From Sulfitobacter geojensis (GTDB taxonomy: Bacteria; Pseudomonadota; Alphaproteobacteria; Rhodobacterales; Rhodobacteraceae), in NCBI RefSeq assembly GCF_000622325.1, contig NZ_JASE01000005.1, forward strand, positions 2,046,001 through 2,110,000: a DNA stretch of 64,000 bases, written 5' to 3'. Positions within the stretch are counted from its first letter, which is position 1, and each line of letters opens with the position of its first letter. The position numbers and the translations under genes are program-made. Positions 44,978 to 54,653 of the stretch are shown here, piece after piece. The notes beneath the pieces were generated by a model. The model did not search any database. It saw nothing but the letters and a program-made list of their open reading frames with translations, and was not told the DNA's origin.

Positions 44978-47791
44978 ATGACAACCACGCTCGCCTCACA
45001 GATCACCCGCACGCCGCGCATCTTTCATCAAGACCGCGCCCGCGACGCTTTGGCCTTGATCGACGACGCCCCGCCAGAGGTGCGTGAACTGGTGGCGGGG
45101 GCGGCGTCCTGTGCGCCCTATCTCCTTGGTTTGCTGGAAAAGGAAACGGCATGGCTGGTGCAGGCTGTCACCAATCCGCAGGCGGCGGTGCAAGCCGTGA
45201 TCGACAGCGCCGCGACCCTTCCGTATGCGCAGGTCAGCGACGGGTTACGTGCCGGTAAACGGCGCGTTGCATTGATGACGGCGCTTTGTGATCTGGGCGG
45301 TGCATGGGCGCTTGAACAGGTGACGGGCGCATTGACCAACTATGCCGACGCCGCATGTGCAGCGGCATTGCGTGCCGGTCTGGCCCCGCAGATCGAGCGC
45401 GGGAAACTGCCCGGCATGACTGCGGACGATCTGGCGGATGCCGGCGGCATGGTGGTGTTGGCCATGGGCAAGATGGGCGCGCACGAGCTGAACTATTCGT
45501 CCGACATCGACCTGATTTGTCTGTTTGACGAAACGCGCTTTGACAGCGGCGATTTCCATAACGCCCGCACGGCGTTCGTACGGGCCACCCGATCAATGAG
45601 CGCCACACTCAGCGATCTCACCGGCGAGGGGTATGTGTTTCGCACCGACTTGCGCCTGCGCCCCGACCCCGGTGTGACGCCGGTCTGCATGGCGATGGAG
45701 GCGGCAGAGCGCTATTACGAAAGCTTGGGGCGCACATGGGAACGTGCGGCCTATATCAAGGCGCGGCCTTGTGCGGGCGATCTGGACGCTGGCGGGCGGT
45801 TCATCAAAACACTGCGTCCGTTCATCTGGCGGCGCCATCTGGATTTCGCCGCGATCCAGGACGCCCATGATATGCGCCTTGCGATCCGCGAACACAAAGG
45901 GCTGGGCGGGCCGATCACCTTGCCCGGTCACAATATGAAACTAGGGCGTGGTGGCATTCGCGAAATCGAATTTTTCACCCAGACACGTCAGTTGATCGCG
46001 GGCGGGCGTGATCCCGAACTGCGCGGGCGGGGCACATGCGAAAACCTTGCCAAACTCGCACAGAAAAACTGGGTCCCGACCGACGTTGCCGAAACCCTGA
46101 CAGATCATTACCGCGCGCACCGCACCGTCGAACACCGGTTGCAAATGGTCCGTGACGCACAGACGCATGATTTGCCACAGTCCGACACCGGTTTTGCCCG
46201 GCTGGCCGCAATGATGGATATGGAAGTGCCCGATCTCGAGGCAGACCTGCACCGCCGTTTATCGGAAGTCCATGAAACCACCGAAGGGTTTTTTGCGGGC
46301 ACACAGGCCAAAGGGACGCCGGTACAAGAGACAGAAGTTCACGAAACGCACCGGTTCGACGCGCAGGTGTTGGACCGCTGGCACAGCTACCCTGCGTTCC
46401 GTTCCGAACGCGGGGCCGAGATTTTCGAGCGGCTCAAGCCCGATCTTCTGGCACGACTTGCCCGCGCGGCCAAACCGGACGAAGCCTTGCTGGCCTTTGA
46501 CGGGTTCCTCGAACGCTTGCCCGCAGGGGTACAGTTATTCTCGCTTCTCAATGCCAATCCGCAACTGGCGGATCTGTTGATCGACGTGGTCAGCACCTCG
46601 CCGGCGCTGGCGAAACACCTGTCGCGCAATGCCGCAGTGTTTGATGCGGTGATTGGTGGTGATTTCTTTAGCGACTGGCCCGGCGAAGCGGAACTGCGCG
46701 ACGCGTTAAGCACCGTATTAGCCCGCGAACCCAGTTATGAGGCCCAGCTTGACGGCACCCGTCGGTGGGCGCGTGAATGGCATTTCCGCATCGGGGTGCA
46801 TTTGCTGCGCGGCTTGACCAATGCGGAAACGGCCGGGCTGCAATATGCCGATCTGGCCCGCGCGGTCCTTGGGGCGCTTTGGCCGGTGGTGGCGGATGAA
46901 TTTGCCACCCGCTACGGGCCGCCACCGGGACGAGGTGCTGTGTTATTGGGCATGGGCTCGCTTGGGGCAGGGCGGTTGAACGCGACCTCTGATCTGGACC
47001 TTCTGGTGATTTACGATCCGCTGGATCAAGACGCATCGGACGGCAAACGGTCGCTGCCCTCGCGCACTTATTATGCGCGGCTGACGCAGGCCATGATCAC
47101 TGCGATGACGGCTCCCATGTCGCAGGGCAAGCTTTATGAAATCGACATGCGGTTGCGTCCATCGGGCAATCAGGGGCCGGTGGCGACCAGTCTGGCGAGC
47201 TTTGAAAGCTATCAGAAAACCCAAGCCTGGGTTTGGGAGCATCTGGCCTTGACCCGTGCAAGTGTTGTTGCAGGGCCGCGCGCATTGGGGGACGATGTCG
47301 ACCGGATGTGCGCGCAAGTGCTGGCGTTGCCCAGCCCGCCCGAACAGGTGGTTGCCGAAGTCGCGCAGATGCGCGTGCGGATCGCGGCCAGCAAAGCGGT
47401 GGGCGGACCATGGGACGCCAAGATTGGCCCCGGCCGGTTGCAGGACATCGAGCTCTTTGCACAATCAGGTGCCTTGATTGCGGGCCGTGAGGCGCACCGG
47501 ATTGCCGATGGCATCACCGCGGCCAAGGCCGGGGGGCTGATTGACGATCACGGCATGCAAACCCTGCGCGCGGCCTATGATGCCTGTTGGCAGTTGCAAT
47601 GCGCGGGCAAGCTTTTGTCGCCGGACGCGCTTGATACCAGGGCATTGGGGCAAGCGGGGGCGGCATTTCTTGCGCGTGCACTTGGATGCGACACTTTGGC
47701 CGAAGTAGAGGCGCATATGGAACAGAAATGTCAGGCTGCCGCGGGTGTAATCGGCGCTGCATTGGCAGCCCCTCAAGGAACGGCAGAATGA
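44978..47791 (+). CDS. glnE: Bifunctional glutamine synthetase adenylyltransferase/deadenylylase
   Basis: A 937-residue GlnE starting at the ATG at 44978 (MTTTLASQITRTPRIFHQ). The frame is open for another 489 bases upstream, but those would run antisense through the YbaK gene. Two nucleotidyltransferase domains are visible: MGKMGAHELNYSSDIDLICLF (~residue 165, deadenylylase) and GMGSLGAGRLNATSDLDLLV (~660, adenylylase), each followed by a helical domain. It sets glutamine synthetase activity in response to nitrogen status through PII. The length is normal. It overlaps the next small gene by 4 bases. Confidence 0.95.
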   Translation: MTTTLASQITRTPRIFHQDRARDALALIDDAPPEVRELVAGAASCAPYLLGLLEKETAWLVQAVTNPQAAVQAVIDSAATLPYAQVSDGLRAGKRRVALMTALCDLGGAWALEQVTGALTNYADAACAAALRAGLAPQIERGKLPGMTADDLADAGGMVVLAMGKMGAHELNYSSDIDLICLFDETRFDSGDFHNARTAFVRATRSMSATLSDLTGEGYVFRTDLRLRPDPGVTPVCMAMEAAERYYESLGRTWERAAYIKARPCAGDLDAGGRFIKTLRPFIWRRHLDFAAIQDAHDMRLAIREHKGLGGPITLPGHNMKLGRGGIREIEFFTQTRQLIAGGRDPELRGRGTCENLAKLAQKNWVPTDVAETLTDHYRAHRTVEHRLQMVRDAQTHDLPQSDTGFARLAAMMDMEVPDLEADLHRRLSEVHETTEGFFAGTQAKGTPVQETEVHETHRFDAQVLDRWHSYPAFRSERGAEIFERLKPDLLARLARAAKPDEALLAFDGFLERLPAGVQLFSLLNANPQLADLLIDVVSTSPALAKHLSRNAAVFDAVIGGDFFSDWPGEAELRDALSTVLAREPSYEAQLDGTRRWAREWHFRIGVHLLRGLTNAETAGLQYADLARAVLGALWPVVADEFATRYGPPPGRGAVLLGMGSLGAGRLNATSDLDLLVIYDPLDQDASDGKRSLPSRTYYARLTQAMITAMTAPMSQGKLYEIDMRLRPSGNQGPVATSLASFESYQKTQAWVWEHLALTRASVVAGPRALGDDVDRMCAQVLALPSPPEQVVAEVAQMRVRIAASKAVGGPWDAKIGPGRLQDIELFAQSGALIAGREAHRIADGITAAKAGGLIDDHGMQTLRAAYDACWQLQCAGKLLSPDALDTRALGQAGAAFLARALGCDTLAEVEAHMEQKCQAAAGVIGAALAAPQGTAE

Positions 47792-48060
47792 AAAAAGGTG
47801 ACGCACAAGACCCCAAGGGGCTGATCTTTGAAAGCTATCGGATCGAGGGCATCACCAAACCGGAATGCCGCACGATCTTTCTGGATTGGGCGCTTAGTCT
47901 GCCGCTGGAGCAAAACACAAGTACCACCATTGGAAAGCTGCTTGCGCAATACCAGCCCGATCAACCGGATCACCCCATGACCGAGGTGCTAAACGAGGGG
48001 CTGCACTCCATGGCCGCCCCGCGCCGTCGCGGCGGTTGGCGCAAGCGCACCCGCAACTAG
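47788..48060 (+). CDS. Small conserved-type protein coupled to glnE
   Basis: A 90-residue protein starting in the ATGA overlap with glnE. It is acidic to neutral and helical (LIFESYRIEGITKPECRTIFLDWALSL), ending in an Arg-rich tail (AAPRRRGGWRKRTRN). Tight coupling to glnE argues it is real. I do not recognise a characterised family; a role linked to nitrogen control is only a positional guess. Confidence 0.75.
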   Translation: MKKGDAQDPKGLIFESYRIEGITKPECRTIFLDWALSLPLEQNTSTTIGKLLAQYQPDQPDHPMTEVLNEGLHSMAAPRRRGGWRKRTRN

Positions 48061-48225
48061 GGTGCGATCCGCAGTACCAGCCCTGTCGTTCACGCGGATA
48101 ATACCGTGCGATGCCTGTTAAAACCCCTGAAATCCATCGAAAATAGCCGTAAAACGGCCTCAATTTACCTGCACCTTATGCGCAGATAAAGCGGGATCGC
48201 AAAAGCATCCCCAAGCGAGGTAGAC

Positions 48226-48894
48226 ATGGTGACTTTGAATTTCGATGCACAACGCTGCGGTAAAATTGCCGCCGCTCTGATGCTTGGCAGCACGCTTGCC
48301 GCCTGTAGCAACATGCCCGATCTCGCCAGCCGCAATGCCCCGTTCGAGTCCGTTGCGCCCGCCAGTGTGCTGACGCCCGCCACTGTTGCACAGGATCAGC
48401 CCGCGACCGCCGCTGCGGCGCAACTGCCGATGACAGTCACCGCAATCAACGTCACTGTGCCGCGCGCCCTGTCGGTATCGGAAGCAAATACATATTACCC
48501 CAACGGCGATATCGTTTGGCGGGGCGATCCGATTGGCGACCGCCACGCGCAGGTTGCACAGATCTTCGACACGGCCTTTCACGCCGGTACTGCCGATATG
48601 TCCGGCGCGACAGGCGTGATTTTGGACGTTGAAGTTGTGCGTTTCCATTCCGTCACCGAAAAGACCCGCTATTCCGTGGGCGGGGTGCATAATATGGTGT
48701 TCAAGCTGACAGTGCGCCGTGCGTCGACGGGGGCAGCCCTTGCGCCAACCCGTCTGGTAGAGGCGAACCTGCCCGCCTTGGGCGGACGCGCCGCAATCGA
48801 AGCGGACCGCAACGGCCAAACCCAGAAAGTGCGGGTCACCGGCTATTTGTCCCAAGCGATCCGCCATGAATTGGCGCGGTTTGTCTCGGCCTAA
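48226..48894 (+). CDS. DUF6778-type lipoprotein
   Basis: A 222-residue lipoprotein; the signal ends at LGSTLAAC with the lipidated Cys at residue 27. After an Ala/Pro/Thr-rich linker (~30-70) comes a compact domain (VTVPRALSVSEANTYYPNGD, then DIVWRGDPIGDRHAQV and VILDVEVVRFHSVTEKTR). The pattern matches proteins annotated DUF6778 in Rhodobacterales. Probably anchored in the outer membrane and facing the periplasm; function unknown. Confidence 0.8.
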   Translation: MVTLNFDAQRCGKIAAALMLGSTLAACSNMPDLASRNAPFESVAPASVLTPATVAQDQPATAAAAQLPMTVTAINVTVPRALSVSEANTYYPNGDIVWRGDPIGDRHAQVAQIFDTAFHAGTADMSGATGVILDVEVVRFHSVTEKTRYSVGGVHNMVFKLTVRRASTGAALAPTRLVEANLPALGGRAAIEADRNGQTQKVRVTGYLSQAIRHELARFVSA

Positions 48895-48952
48895 GCGCAG
48901 TTTGACGGAATCAACGCTTTCCCAAAGGCGTTTTACCGACTAAAGGGGCGCT

Positions 48953-50197
48953 ATGACAGCGCCCCACACCCCACCCGCAAACGACGATCCCGCAACTGCC
49001 ACGGCACCTGCCGCCCTGCCGACCGTTCGGATGATGCCCAAGGCCAACGCCCGTGCCATCCGCTTCGGCGCGCCTTGGGTCTATGCCAACGAGATGGTCG
49101 TGGACCGGCGCACCAAGAACCTTGCCCCCGGTACGCTGGCCCGTCTGGAAGATGCAGAACGCCAGCCCTTGGGGTTGGTTGCGATGAACCCCAACTCCAA
49201 GATCATTGGCCGGATGCTGGACGCGGATCCCGAAACCGTGATTGATCAGGCATGGTTCGAAGACAAGATCTCCCGCGCGCTTGCCCTGCGTTCGCAGCTT
49301 TTTGACGCCCCGTATTACCGCCTGATCCACGCCGAAGCGGATGGTCTGCCCGGTGTGATCATCGACCGTTTCGGGGATACCTGTGTGGTGCAACCCAATG
49401 CAGCATGGGCTGATGCGCGGATGGAGATGTTGAGTGCGGCGCTTGTCGCGGTGACTGGCGTCGCCAACGTGTTGAAAAACGCAGGCGGGCGCACGCGCAC
49501 CCTTGAAGGTCTGGACGATGTTTCAGGCGTGACGGCCGGTGCCGTGCCTGACGGCCCGTTGCCTGTGCCGATGAATGGCGCGACCTATATGGCGGACCTT
49601 ACAGGCGGCCAGAAAACCGGTCTGTTTTACGATCAACGCCCCAACCATGCCTTTGCCGCGAATATGACGCGCGGCTTGCGTGTACTGGATGTGTTTTCCC
49701 ATGTTGGCGGGTTTTCTCTGGCGGCATTGGCCGCGGGGGCGCAAAGCGCTATGGCCGTCGACGGTTCTGCACCGGCGCTGGACCTCGCCGCCCAAGGGGC
49801 AGCCGCCATGTCGATGCAGGACAAGTTCAGTGTGCGGCACGGCGATGCCTTTGACACATTGGCTGCTCTGCGCAGCGAAGGTGCGGAGTTCGATGTGGTG
49901 ATTTGCGATCCACCTTCCTTTGCGCCGTCCAAAAAAGCGCTCGAAGCCGGATTGCGTGCCTATGAACGCATTGCACGCTTGGCCGCACCTTTGGTGGCTG
50001 AAAACGGGATTTTGGGTCTGTGTTCCTGTTCCCATGCGGCCGATCTGACGGCGTTTCGCACTGCATCCGTGCGCGGCATCGGACGGGCAGGGCGGCGCGG
50101 TATTCTGCTGCACACGGGCTTTGCAGGCGCCGACCATCCGCAGCTGCCGCAACTGGCCGAAAGCGGCTATCTCAAATCGCTGTTCTTCCGCCTTTGA
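48953..50197 (+). CDS. RlmI-like 23S rRNA (cytosine-C5) methyltransferase
   Basis: A 414-residue class I methyltransferase. An N-terminal PUA-like domain (~20-100; AIRFGAPWVYANEM) binds RNA, a middle EEHEE-type region follows, and a Rossmann SAM domain (~215-400) has GQKTGLFYDQRPN, VLDVFSHVGGFSLAA and the active-site DPPSFAPSKK with a Cys-rich CSCSHAAD loop. RlmI methylates C1962 of 23S rRNA in Escherichia coli; the same role is likely but inferred. It overlaps the PIN gene start by one base (TGATG). Confidence 0.9.
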   Translation: MTAPHTPPANDDPATATAPAALPTVRMMPKANARAIRFGAPWVYANEMVVDRRTKNLAPGTLARLEDAERQPLGLVAMNPNSKIIGRMLDADPETVIDQAWFEDKISRALALRSQLFDAPYYRLIHAEADGLPGVIIDRFGDTCVVQPNAAWADARMEMLSAALVAVTGVANVLKNAGGRTRTLEGLDDVSGVTAGAVPDGPLPVPMNGATYMADLTGGQKTGLFYDQRPNHAFAANMTRGLRVLDVFSHVGGFSLAALAAGAQSAMAVDGSAPALDLAAQGAAAMSMQDKFSVRHGDAFDTLAALRSEGAEFDVVICDPPSFAPSKKALEAGLRAYERIARLAAPLVAENGILGLCSCSHAADLTAFRTASVRGIGRAGRRGILLHTGFAGADHPQLPQLAESGYLKSLFFRL

Positions 50198-50757
50198 TGG
50201 GGCCGCGCATCCTGATCGACGCTTGCGTATTGTATCCGACAGTGATGCGCGAAGTGGTGATGGGGGCGGCCAAAGCAGGGCTGTTCCGGCCGGTCTGGTC
50301 CGAACGGATACTGGAAGAATGGGCGCGCGCGGCGATCAAGCTTGGCCCGATGGGCGAAATGCAGGCGCGCAGCGAAATCGCCATGCTGCGCGCGGCGTGG
50401 CCCGATGCTGAACGCCCCGCCGCGCCGCAAATCGGACAACGTTTATGGCTGCCTGATGAGAACGATATACATGTGCTGGCGGTGGCAGTGGATGCCAGTG
50501 CCGACATGATCATGACCTTGAACGCCAAGGATTTTCCCCGCGATATTCTGGCCGAACAGGATTTGATCCGTGTCGATCCCGACAGCTATCTGCACCAGCT
50601 TTGGCAGGACCACCCGCAGGTGATTGCGCAAGCAGCAAATGATGTATTGGAAACGGCCCGCACCCTGTCCGGCAAGCATTGGGAATTGCGCGCCTTGCTT
50701 AAAAAGGCGCGTCTGCCGCGCTTGGCCAAGGCGTTGTCCCCACCGCGTCAATCCTGA
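50197..50757 (+). CDS. PIN-domain protein (RSP_2648-like)
   Basis: A 186-residue PIN-fold protein starting at the ATG overlapping the upstream stop. Acidic active-site residues are visible in RILIDACVLYP (Asp), RILEEWARA (Glu), PDENDIHVLAVAV (Asp) and NAKDFPRDIL (Asp). The C-terminal ~50 residues are extra and basic. PIN proteins are Mg2+-dependent RNases, often toxins, but no antitoxin gene is adjacent; the partner is a methyltransferase. This argues for RNA processing or a solitary toxin-derived gene rather than a VapBC module. Confidence 0.82.
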   Translation: MGPRILIDACVLYPTVMREVVMGAAKAGLFRPVWSERILEEWARAAIKLGPMGEMQARSEIAMLRAAWPDAERPAAPQIGQRLWLPDENDIHVLAVAVDASADMIMTLNAKDFPRDILAEQDLIRVDPDSYLHQLWQDHPQVIAQAANDVLETARTLSGKHWELRALLKKARLPRLAKALSPPRQS

Positions 50758-50766
50758 CCTACCGGC

Positions 50767-51450
50767 CTAGCTGTTCCAACGTTTCTGGAGCATTTGCAAT
50801 GCTTTGACGCGTTCTTCCGTTTTAGGATGGCTCAGCAACCATGCAGGCGCGCTGCCTGAGTTGGACTGGGTCAGCGCCTCCAGTTTTTTGAACAGGGAAA
50901 TCTGGGGGGCCACGCCAATACCGGCCTTGGTCAACAGCGCAGCAGCATAGGCGTCCGCCTCGTATTCGTCACCGCGTGACAGACGCGCAGCCAGCAGCGT
51001 GGTGAGCATATTTGCAATCCACACGCCAGCGAAAGGAATGAAACGGCCCAGCACCATCGCCAACACAGTGCGGATCGCGTTTTGACCTGAAAAATCAATC
51101 ATCCGGCGGCGGGAATGGCCCAAGGCGACATGCCCCAGCTCATGCGCGATCACGCTGGCCAGTTCTTCGGCGCTGACTTCGCCCTTGTGAAACTTGTTAT
51201 AAAACCCGCGGGTGATGAAAATGCGCCCGTCTGGTGCCGCCAACCCGTTCACGGGTTCGATTTCATAGATGTGAACCTTGATCCTGGGAAGGTCCAGCGC
51301 ACGGGCCAATCTGTCGCTCATGTCTTTCAGTGCCGGATCGGCCAGAACGGTCGAACGTGCATCGAGTTCACGCGCGGTGCGCCACGCGGAAAAGCGATAC
51401 ATCGCAAGGCCATACGCAAGGGCAAGCAGGATAGGCAGAATACGGATCAT
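50767..51450 (-). CDS. M48-family membrane metallopeptidase
   Basis: A 227-residue protein with an N-terminal helix or signal (~3-20), the zinc motif in VIAHELGHVALGHSR (HExxH) and the third ligand Glu in SRGDEYEADAYAAALL. A further hydrophobic stretch lies at ~125-150. This is the short M48 form (HtpX/Ste24/BepA type). It probably degrades or processes membrane or periplasmic proteins. It is the first of a minus-strand cluster with the VWA and DUF2927 genes, though 70 bases separate it from the VWA stop. Confidence 0.88.
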   Translation of the reverse strand: MIRILPILLALAYGLAMYRFSAWRTARELDARSTVLADPALKDMSDRLARALDLPRIKVHIYEIEPVNGLAAPDGRIFITRGFYNKFHKGEVSAEELASVIAHELGHVALGHSRRRMIDFSGQNAIRTVLAMVLGRFIPFAGVWIANMLTTLLAARLSRGDEYEADAYAAALLTKAGIGVAPQISLFKKLEALTQSNSGSAPAWLLSHPKTEERVKALQMLQKRWNS

Positions 51451-51520
51451 AAGATCAATATGGGCACGGTCGCGCGATAGGCAAGCGCCGTGATATATGC
51501 CCCCACAAGATACACGCCGC

Positions 51521-52708
51521 TCAGCGCGTCAGCTCTTTGATCCCACGCGACAGCCCTTCAAGGGTCATTGGCACCATCGCTTGAGGGCCGAATATCTCTT
51601 GGATCATTGCGATGGATTGGGTGTAGGGCCAATATTTCTCGGGAACCGGATTGATCCACAGGTTGCTTGTCCATTGATCGCGTGCACGGGCCAACCACGT
51701 GGATCCCGCTTCGGCGTTCCAATGTTCGTTCGCGCCACCGGGGTAGGCCACCTCGTAAGGGGACATCGACGCATCCCCCACAAAAATACATTTGTAATCT
51801 GGGCCGTAGGTGCGCAGCACCTCATGGGTTTCCATCTGCTGGTCCCAGCGGCGGCGGTTGTCTTTCCACACACCTTCGTAAAGGCAGTTGTGAAAATAGA
51901 AGTGTTCCATGTGTTTGAATTCGGATTTAGCAGCCGAAAACAGTTCTTCGACGACCTTCACATGCGGGTCCATTGACCCGCCAATATCAAGAAACAACAA
52001 CACCTTAACGGCATTGCGCCGCTCAGGGCGGGTTTTCACGTCAAGATAGCCATGTTCGGCCGTTGCGCGAATGGTGCCGCCTAGGTCCAGCTCTTCATCC
52101 GCCCCGTCACGCGCCCAACGGCGCAAACGTTTCAGGGCGACCTTGATGTTGCGCGTGCCCAGTTCAACGGTGTCGTCCAAGTTCTTGAATTCACGCTTGT
52201 CCCAGACCTTCACGGCCCGCTGGTGGCGCGATTCATCCTGACCGATCCGAACCCCTTCGGGGTTGTAACCGTAGGCACCGAACGGCGATGTGCCGGCTGT
52301 GCCGACCCATTTGTTGCCGCCCTGATGACGGCCCTTTTGTTCTTCTAGCCGTTTCTTCAGCGTCTCCATCAGCTTGTCAAAACCGCCAGCGGCCTCTATC
52401 TCGGCCTTCTCTTCGGGCGAAAGATGCTTTTCAGCCATCTTTTCAAGCCAGTCTTTCGGGATTTCAACCGCTTCAAGAACGTCGTCCAAGCTGATGTTTT
52501 CCAAGCCTTTAAAGGCGGCAGCAAAAGCCTGATCAAACTTGTCGATGTTGCGTTCGTCTTTGACCATCGCAACGCGGGCAAGGTAATAGAACGCCTCGAC
52601 GTCATAGGTTGCGATGCCCGCCGCCATACCGTCAAGAAACGCCAGAAATTCGCGCATGGAAACGGGAACTTTGTGTGCACGCAGCTGATCGAAGAAGGGT
52701 AAAAACAT
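51521..52708 (-). CDS. VWA domain protein (CoxE-like)
   Basis: A 395-residue cytoplasmic protein. The N-terminal helical half (~1-170) is followed by a CoxE/VWA-like domain with the MIDAS motif DIGGSM (~residue 245; DxGxS) and downstream CIFVGDASMS. CoxE-type VWA proteins act with MoxR AAA+ ATPases as chaperone-like maturation factors for metalloenzymes. A MoxR gene is encoded 2 kb upstream on the same strand. Its start overlaps the stop of a 57-residue membrane protein by one base. Confidence 0.9.
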   Translation of the reverse strand: MFLPFFDQLRAHKVPVSMREFLAFLDGMAAGIATYDVEAFYYLARVAMVKDERNIDKFDQAFAAAFKGLENISLDDVLEAVEIPKDWLEKMAEKHLSPEEKAEIEAAGGFDKLMETLKKRLEEQKGRHQGGNKWVGTAGTSPFGAYGYNPEGVRIGQDESRHQRAVKVWDKREFKNLDDTVELGTRNIKVALKRLRRWARDGADEELDLGGTIRATAEHGYLDVKTRPERRNAVKVLLFLDIGGSMDPHVKVVEELFSAAKSEFKHMEHFYFHNCLYEGVWKDNRRRWDQQMETHEVLRTYGPDYKCIFVGDASMSPYEVAYPGGANEHWNAEAGSTWLARARDQWTSNLWINPVPEKYWPYTQSIAMIQEIFGPQAMVPMTLEGLSRGIKELTR

Positions 52709-52881
52709 CAGGCGGCCAACAAAAAGCGGTCCACAACAACCGTCAACACCATGCCGACGATCATGAACGCCATGGCGTAACCGGCAGCATATTGCGCGAT
52801 ATCCTTGCGATTGCCGCCGCGTTTGCGGGCAGTGAAACCGCCCAGAACTGCGCCGATGATACCTAGAATGATGACGATCAT
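52708..52881 (-). CDS. 57-residue membrane protein coupled to the VWA gene
   Basis: A short protein, MIVIILGIIGAVLGGFTARK..., with one hydrophobic helix at the N-terminus (~1-16), a basic loop (RKRGGNRKD) and a second helix (~34-57). The TGATG overlap with the VWA start suggests co-translation. No family recognised; a hairpin membrane protein that might tether or partner the VWA protein. Confidence 0.75.
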   Translation of the reverse strand: MIVIILGIIGAVLGGFTARKRGGNRKDIAQYAAGYAMAFMIVGMVLTVVVDRFLLAA

Positions 52882-52910
52882 GCGTGACCCCGCTTTGCCC
52901 TTCGGGCAGC

Positions 52911-54269
52911 TTATCCTTTAAGCGGGTTCAGCGATGCAATCTCGCGCAGCTTGGCCCGCACTGCCCAGTCTGGACCAAAGCCGTATCGCGCCCAGCCGAT
53001 GCTGTCCAGTCTGACGCTACGCGCTTCTGCGTGGCGGTTTTCCAGTTCCAGCGCTTCGGAGCGCAACAACAGCAAGGTAGAGAGCAAGGCCGCGTTTTCA
53101 CTGGCTTTTGCGGTGTTGATATGTGGGGCGATCAGCCGCAGGGCTGTGCCGCCATCGCCGCGCGTAATCGCATAGGCTGACAGCTGTGTGGCGACATAGG
53201 CACGGTGCAATGTGGTGCCGGGGGTGTTGGCGTAATAGCGCTCGGCCTCGATATAGTGGCGATGCGCCAGCGCTGGATCGGTGGTTTGCATGACACGGCC
53301 CATGGCGTAATGCGCAAATGCGCGACGGTGGTCCTGCCAGCCCATAGCCGTGGCGATCCGAATGGCCTCATTTGCGGAGGCGGTGCGCCCTTCAAAAGAA
53401 ATCGACCGGCCAAGGGCGGTTTGTACCGCTTTGCTCCATTCACGCGGGGTGCGCGTGGCGTACCGGGCGGGCTTGTTCACGCCGCGCGGGTTGGTGCGCG
53501 CCAGAATGCCGGGCAGGGCGGCGGCAACCTGTCCACGGGACATGCCCGAGCGCAGTGCCGGATCGTAATAGGTGCGCAGGATCAGCATATCGAAACCGGT
53601 CAGAACGGTATGCACGTTGTCATCATTGAACACACTGTCGGGCAAGCGATAAAGGTCATTCAGCGGGCCAAGCGCCTGCGCCAGTTCTTCGTGCAAACAA
53701 TCGCGGACTTCTTGCGGGCTTGAATCATTGGGCAGGAAAATCGACAGGCGTTCGCGTTTTTGCAGCAGGGTCCAGTTGGTTTGCGGCTTGCGGCGGGCTT
53801 TGCTGTATTCGGCAAGTGACGACACGTTGGGCGCGACAAAACAGGCGGCCTGCGGGAGCACGTTGCGGATTTCAGCGCGGCTGACGGCCTGAATGGTGAT
53901 GTTGGCATCAGGTGCAGTTGTCTGGCTAATATCAATCCGCGCCTCACTGCGCAGTCGCGAGATCAGGCGGCTCAAATCAGGCCCGAGGGTCGATGTCGGG
54001 TTGCCAGTGACGCGCACGGTGATCGGCGTTTCAAATCGCGTCAGAACGGGCAATCTGCGACCGCTTTCCATCTGGAAAGACAGTTCGATGAAATCCAGCG
54101 CCAGATCGTTGTTTGAACGCACAGGTGCACTCGGCACGCTTGAGGCAAAGCTTTTCATCGGAGGCAGCGAGCTGTCGGCGAAATTTGCGCGGGTAGCAAC
54201 GTCATGCTGCGAGGCGGGCACACAGGCATTCAACAGCAGGACCAGCGGCAGTACTGTGCGCGCTCTCAC
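52911..54269 (-). CDS. DUF2927 lipoprotein
   Basis: A 452-residue protein with a lipobox LLLNAC, lipidated Cys at residue 16. The central DUF2927 domain (~60-220) includes ITVRVTGNPTS, and the CLHEELAQALGPLNDLYRLPDS stretch is split over a conserved HEE that resembles a zincin-like metal site. The C-terminal half (~280-450) is helical and repeat-like (FAHYAMGRVMQTTDPALAH), perhaps TPR-type. Lipid anchoring suggests a periplasmic role. It is in the same direction as the VWA and membrane genes. Confidence 0.87.
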   Translation of the reverse strand: MRARTVLPLVLLLNACVPASQHDVATRANFADSSLPPMKSFASSVPSAPVRSNNDLALDFIELSFQMESGRRLPVLTRFETPITVRVTGNPTSTLGPDLSRLISRLRSEARIDISQTTAPDANITIQAVSRAEIRNVLPQAACFVAPNVSSLAEYSKARRKPQTNWTLLQKRERLSIFLPNDSSPQEVRDCLHEELAQALGPLNDLYRLPDSVFNDDNVHTVLTGFDMLILRTYYDPALRSGMSRGQVAAALPGILARTNPRGVNKPARYATRTPREWSKAVQTALGRSISFEGRTASANEAIRIATAMGWQDHRRAFAHYAMGRVMQTTDPALAHRHYIEAERYYANTPGTTLHRAYVATQLSAYAITRGDGGTALRLIAPHINTAKASENAALLSTLLLLRSEALELENRHAEARSVRLDSIGWARYGFGPDWAVRAKLREIASLNPLKG

Positions 54270-54653
54270 AGAAAAAAACCGACAACAGAGGGTTTTACCG
54301 GAAAGCGACGTGCAGAACGCACACCATTATAGCGCACGCAAGGTGCCGAACTGATCATCATAACTGCCTGCCTGTCCTTTTTGGACGTTTGGATTTCCAG
54401 TCTTTTCGCCTTCCATCAGGACCTTAGTAGGGAGCAATTAAGGCAAATTTGGGGCAAATAGGGCGAAATAGGGCAGCGTGAATTCAATTTAAACGAGAAT
54501 TTCGGGCGGTGTCAAAATAACGCCGCAATTCTAGATGGTTAGGCGGTATTCAGAGCTGAACGCCAAACCCGATAGCGCGCGGGTGAGTTGCAAACACCCC
54601 ACAGATGGCGGTGTTTTGCATCTCATTGTCGATACTGCGTTGCTTTTGACGGA
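54270..54653. other. Intergenic region between MoxR and DUF2927 genes
   Basis: About 380 bases without a gene. It contains a short tandem array of AGGGC-type units at 54440-54474 described separately. No strong terminator for MoxR is evident. Confidence 0.5.
54440..54474 (+). repeat. Period-10 GGGC direct repeats (MraZ-box-like)
   Basis: Units AAGGC, TGGGG, AGGGC and AGGGC start at 54440, 54450, 54460 and 54470, each separated by five A/T-rich bases. The five-on, five-off layout matches the architecture of the MraZ operator (TGGGN repeats with 5-base spacers). No mraZ gene is in this window. It may be a transcription-factor site with helical phasing. Confidence 0.5.

Noticed and set aside
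50197..50757. PIN protein as the toxin of a VapBC toxin-antitoxin pair.
   Set aside because: No small antitoxin-like gene lies upstream; the preceding gene is a full-length rRNA methyltransferase.
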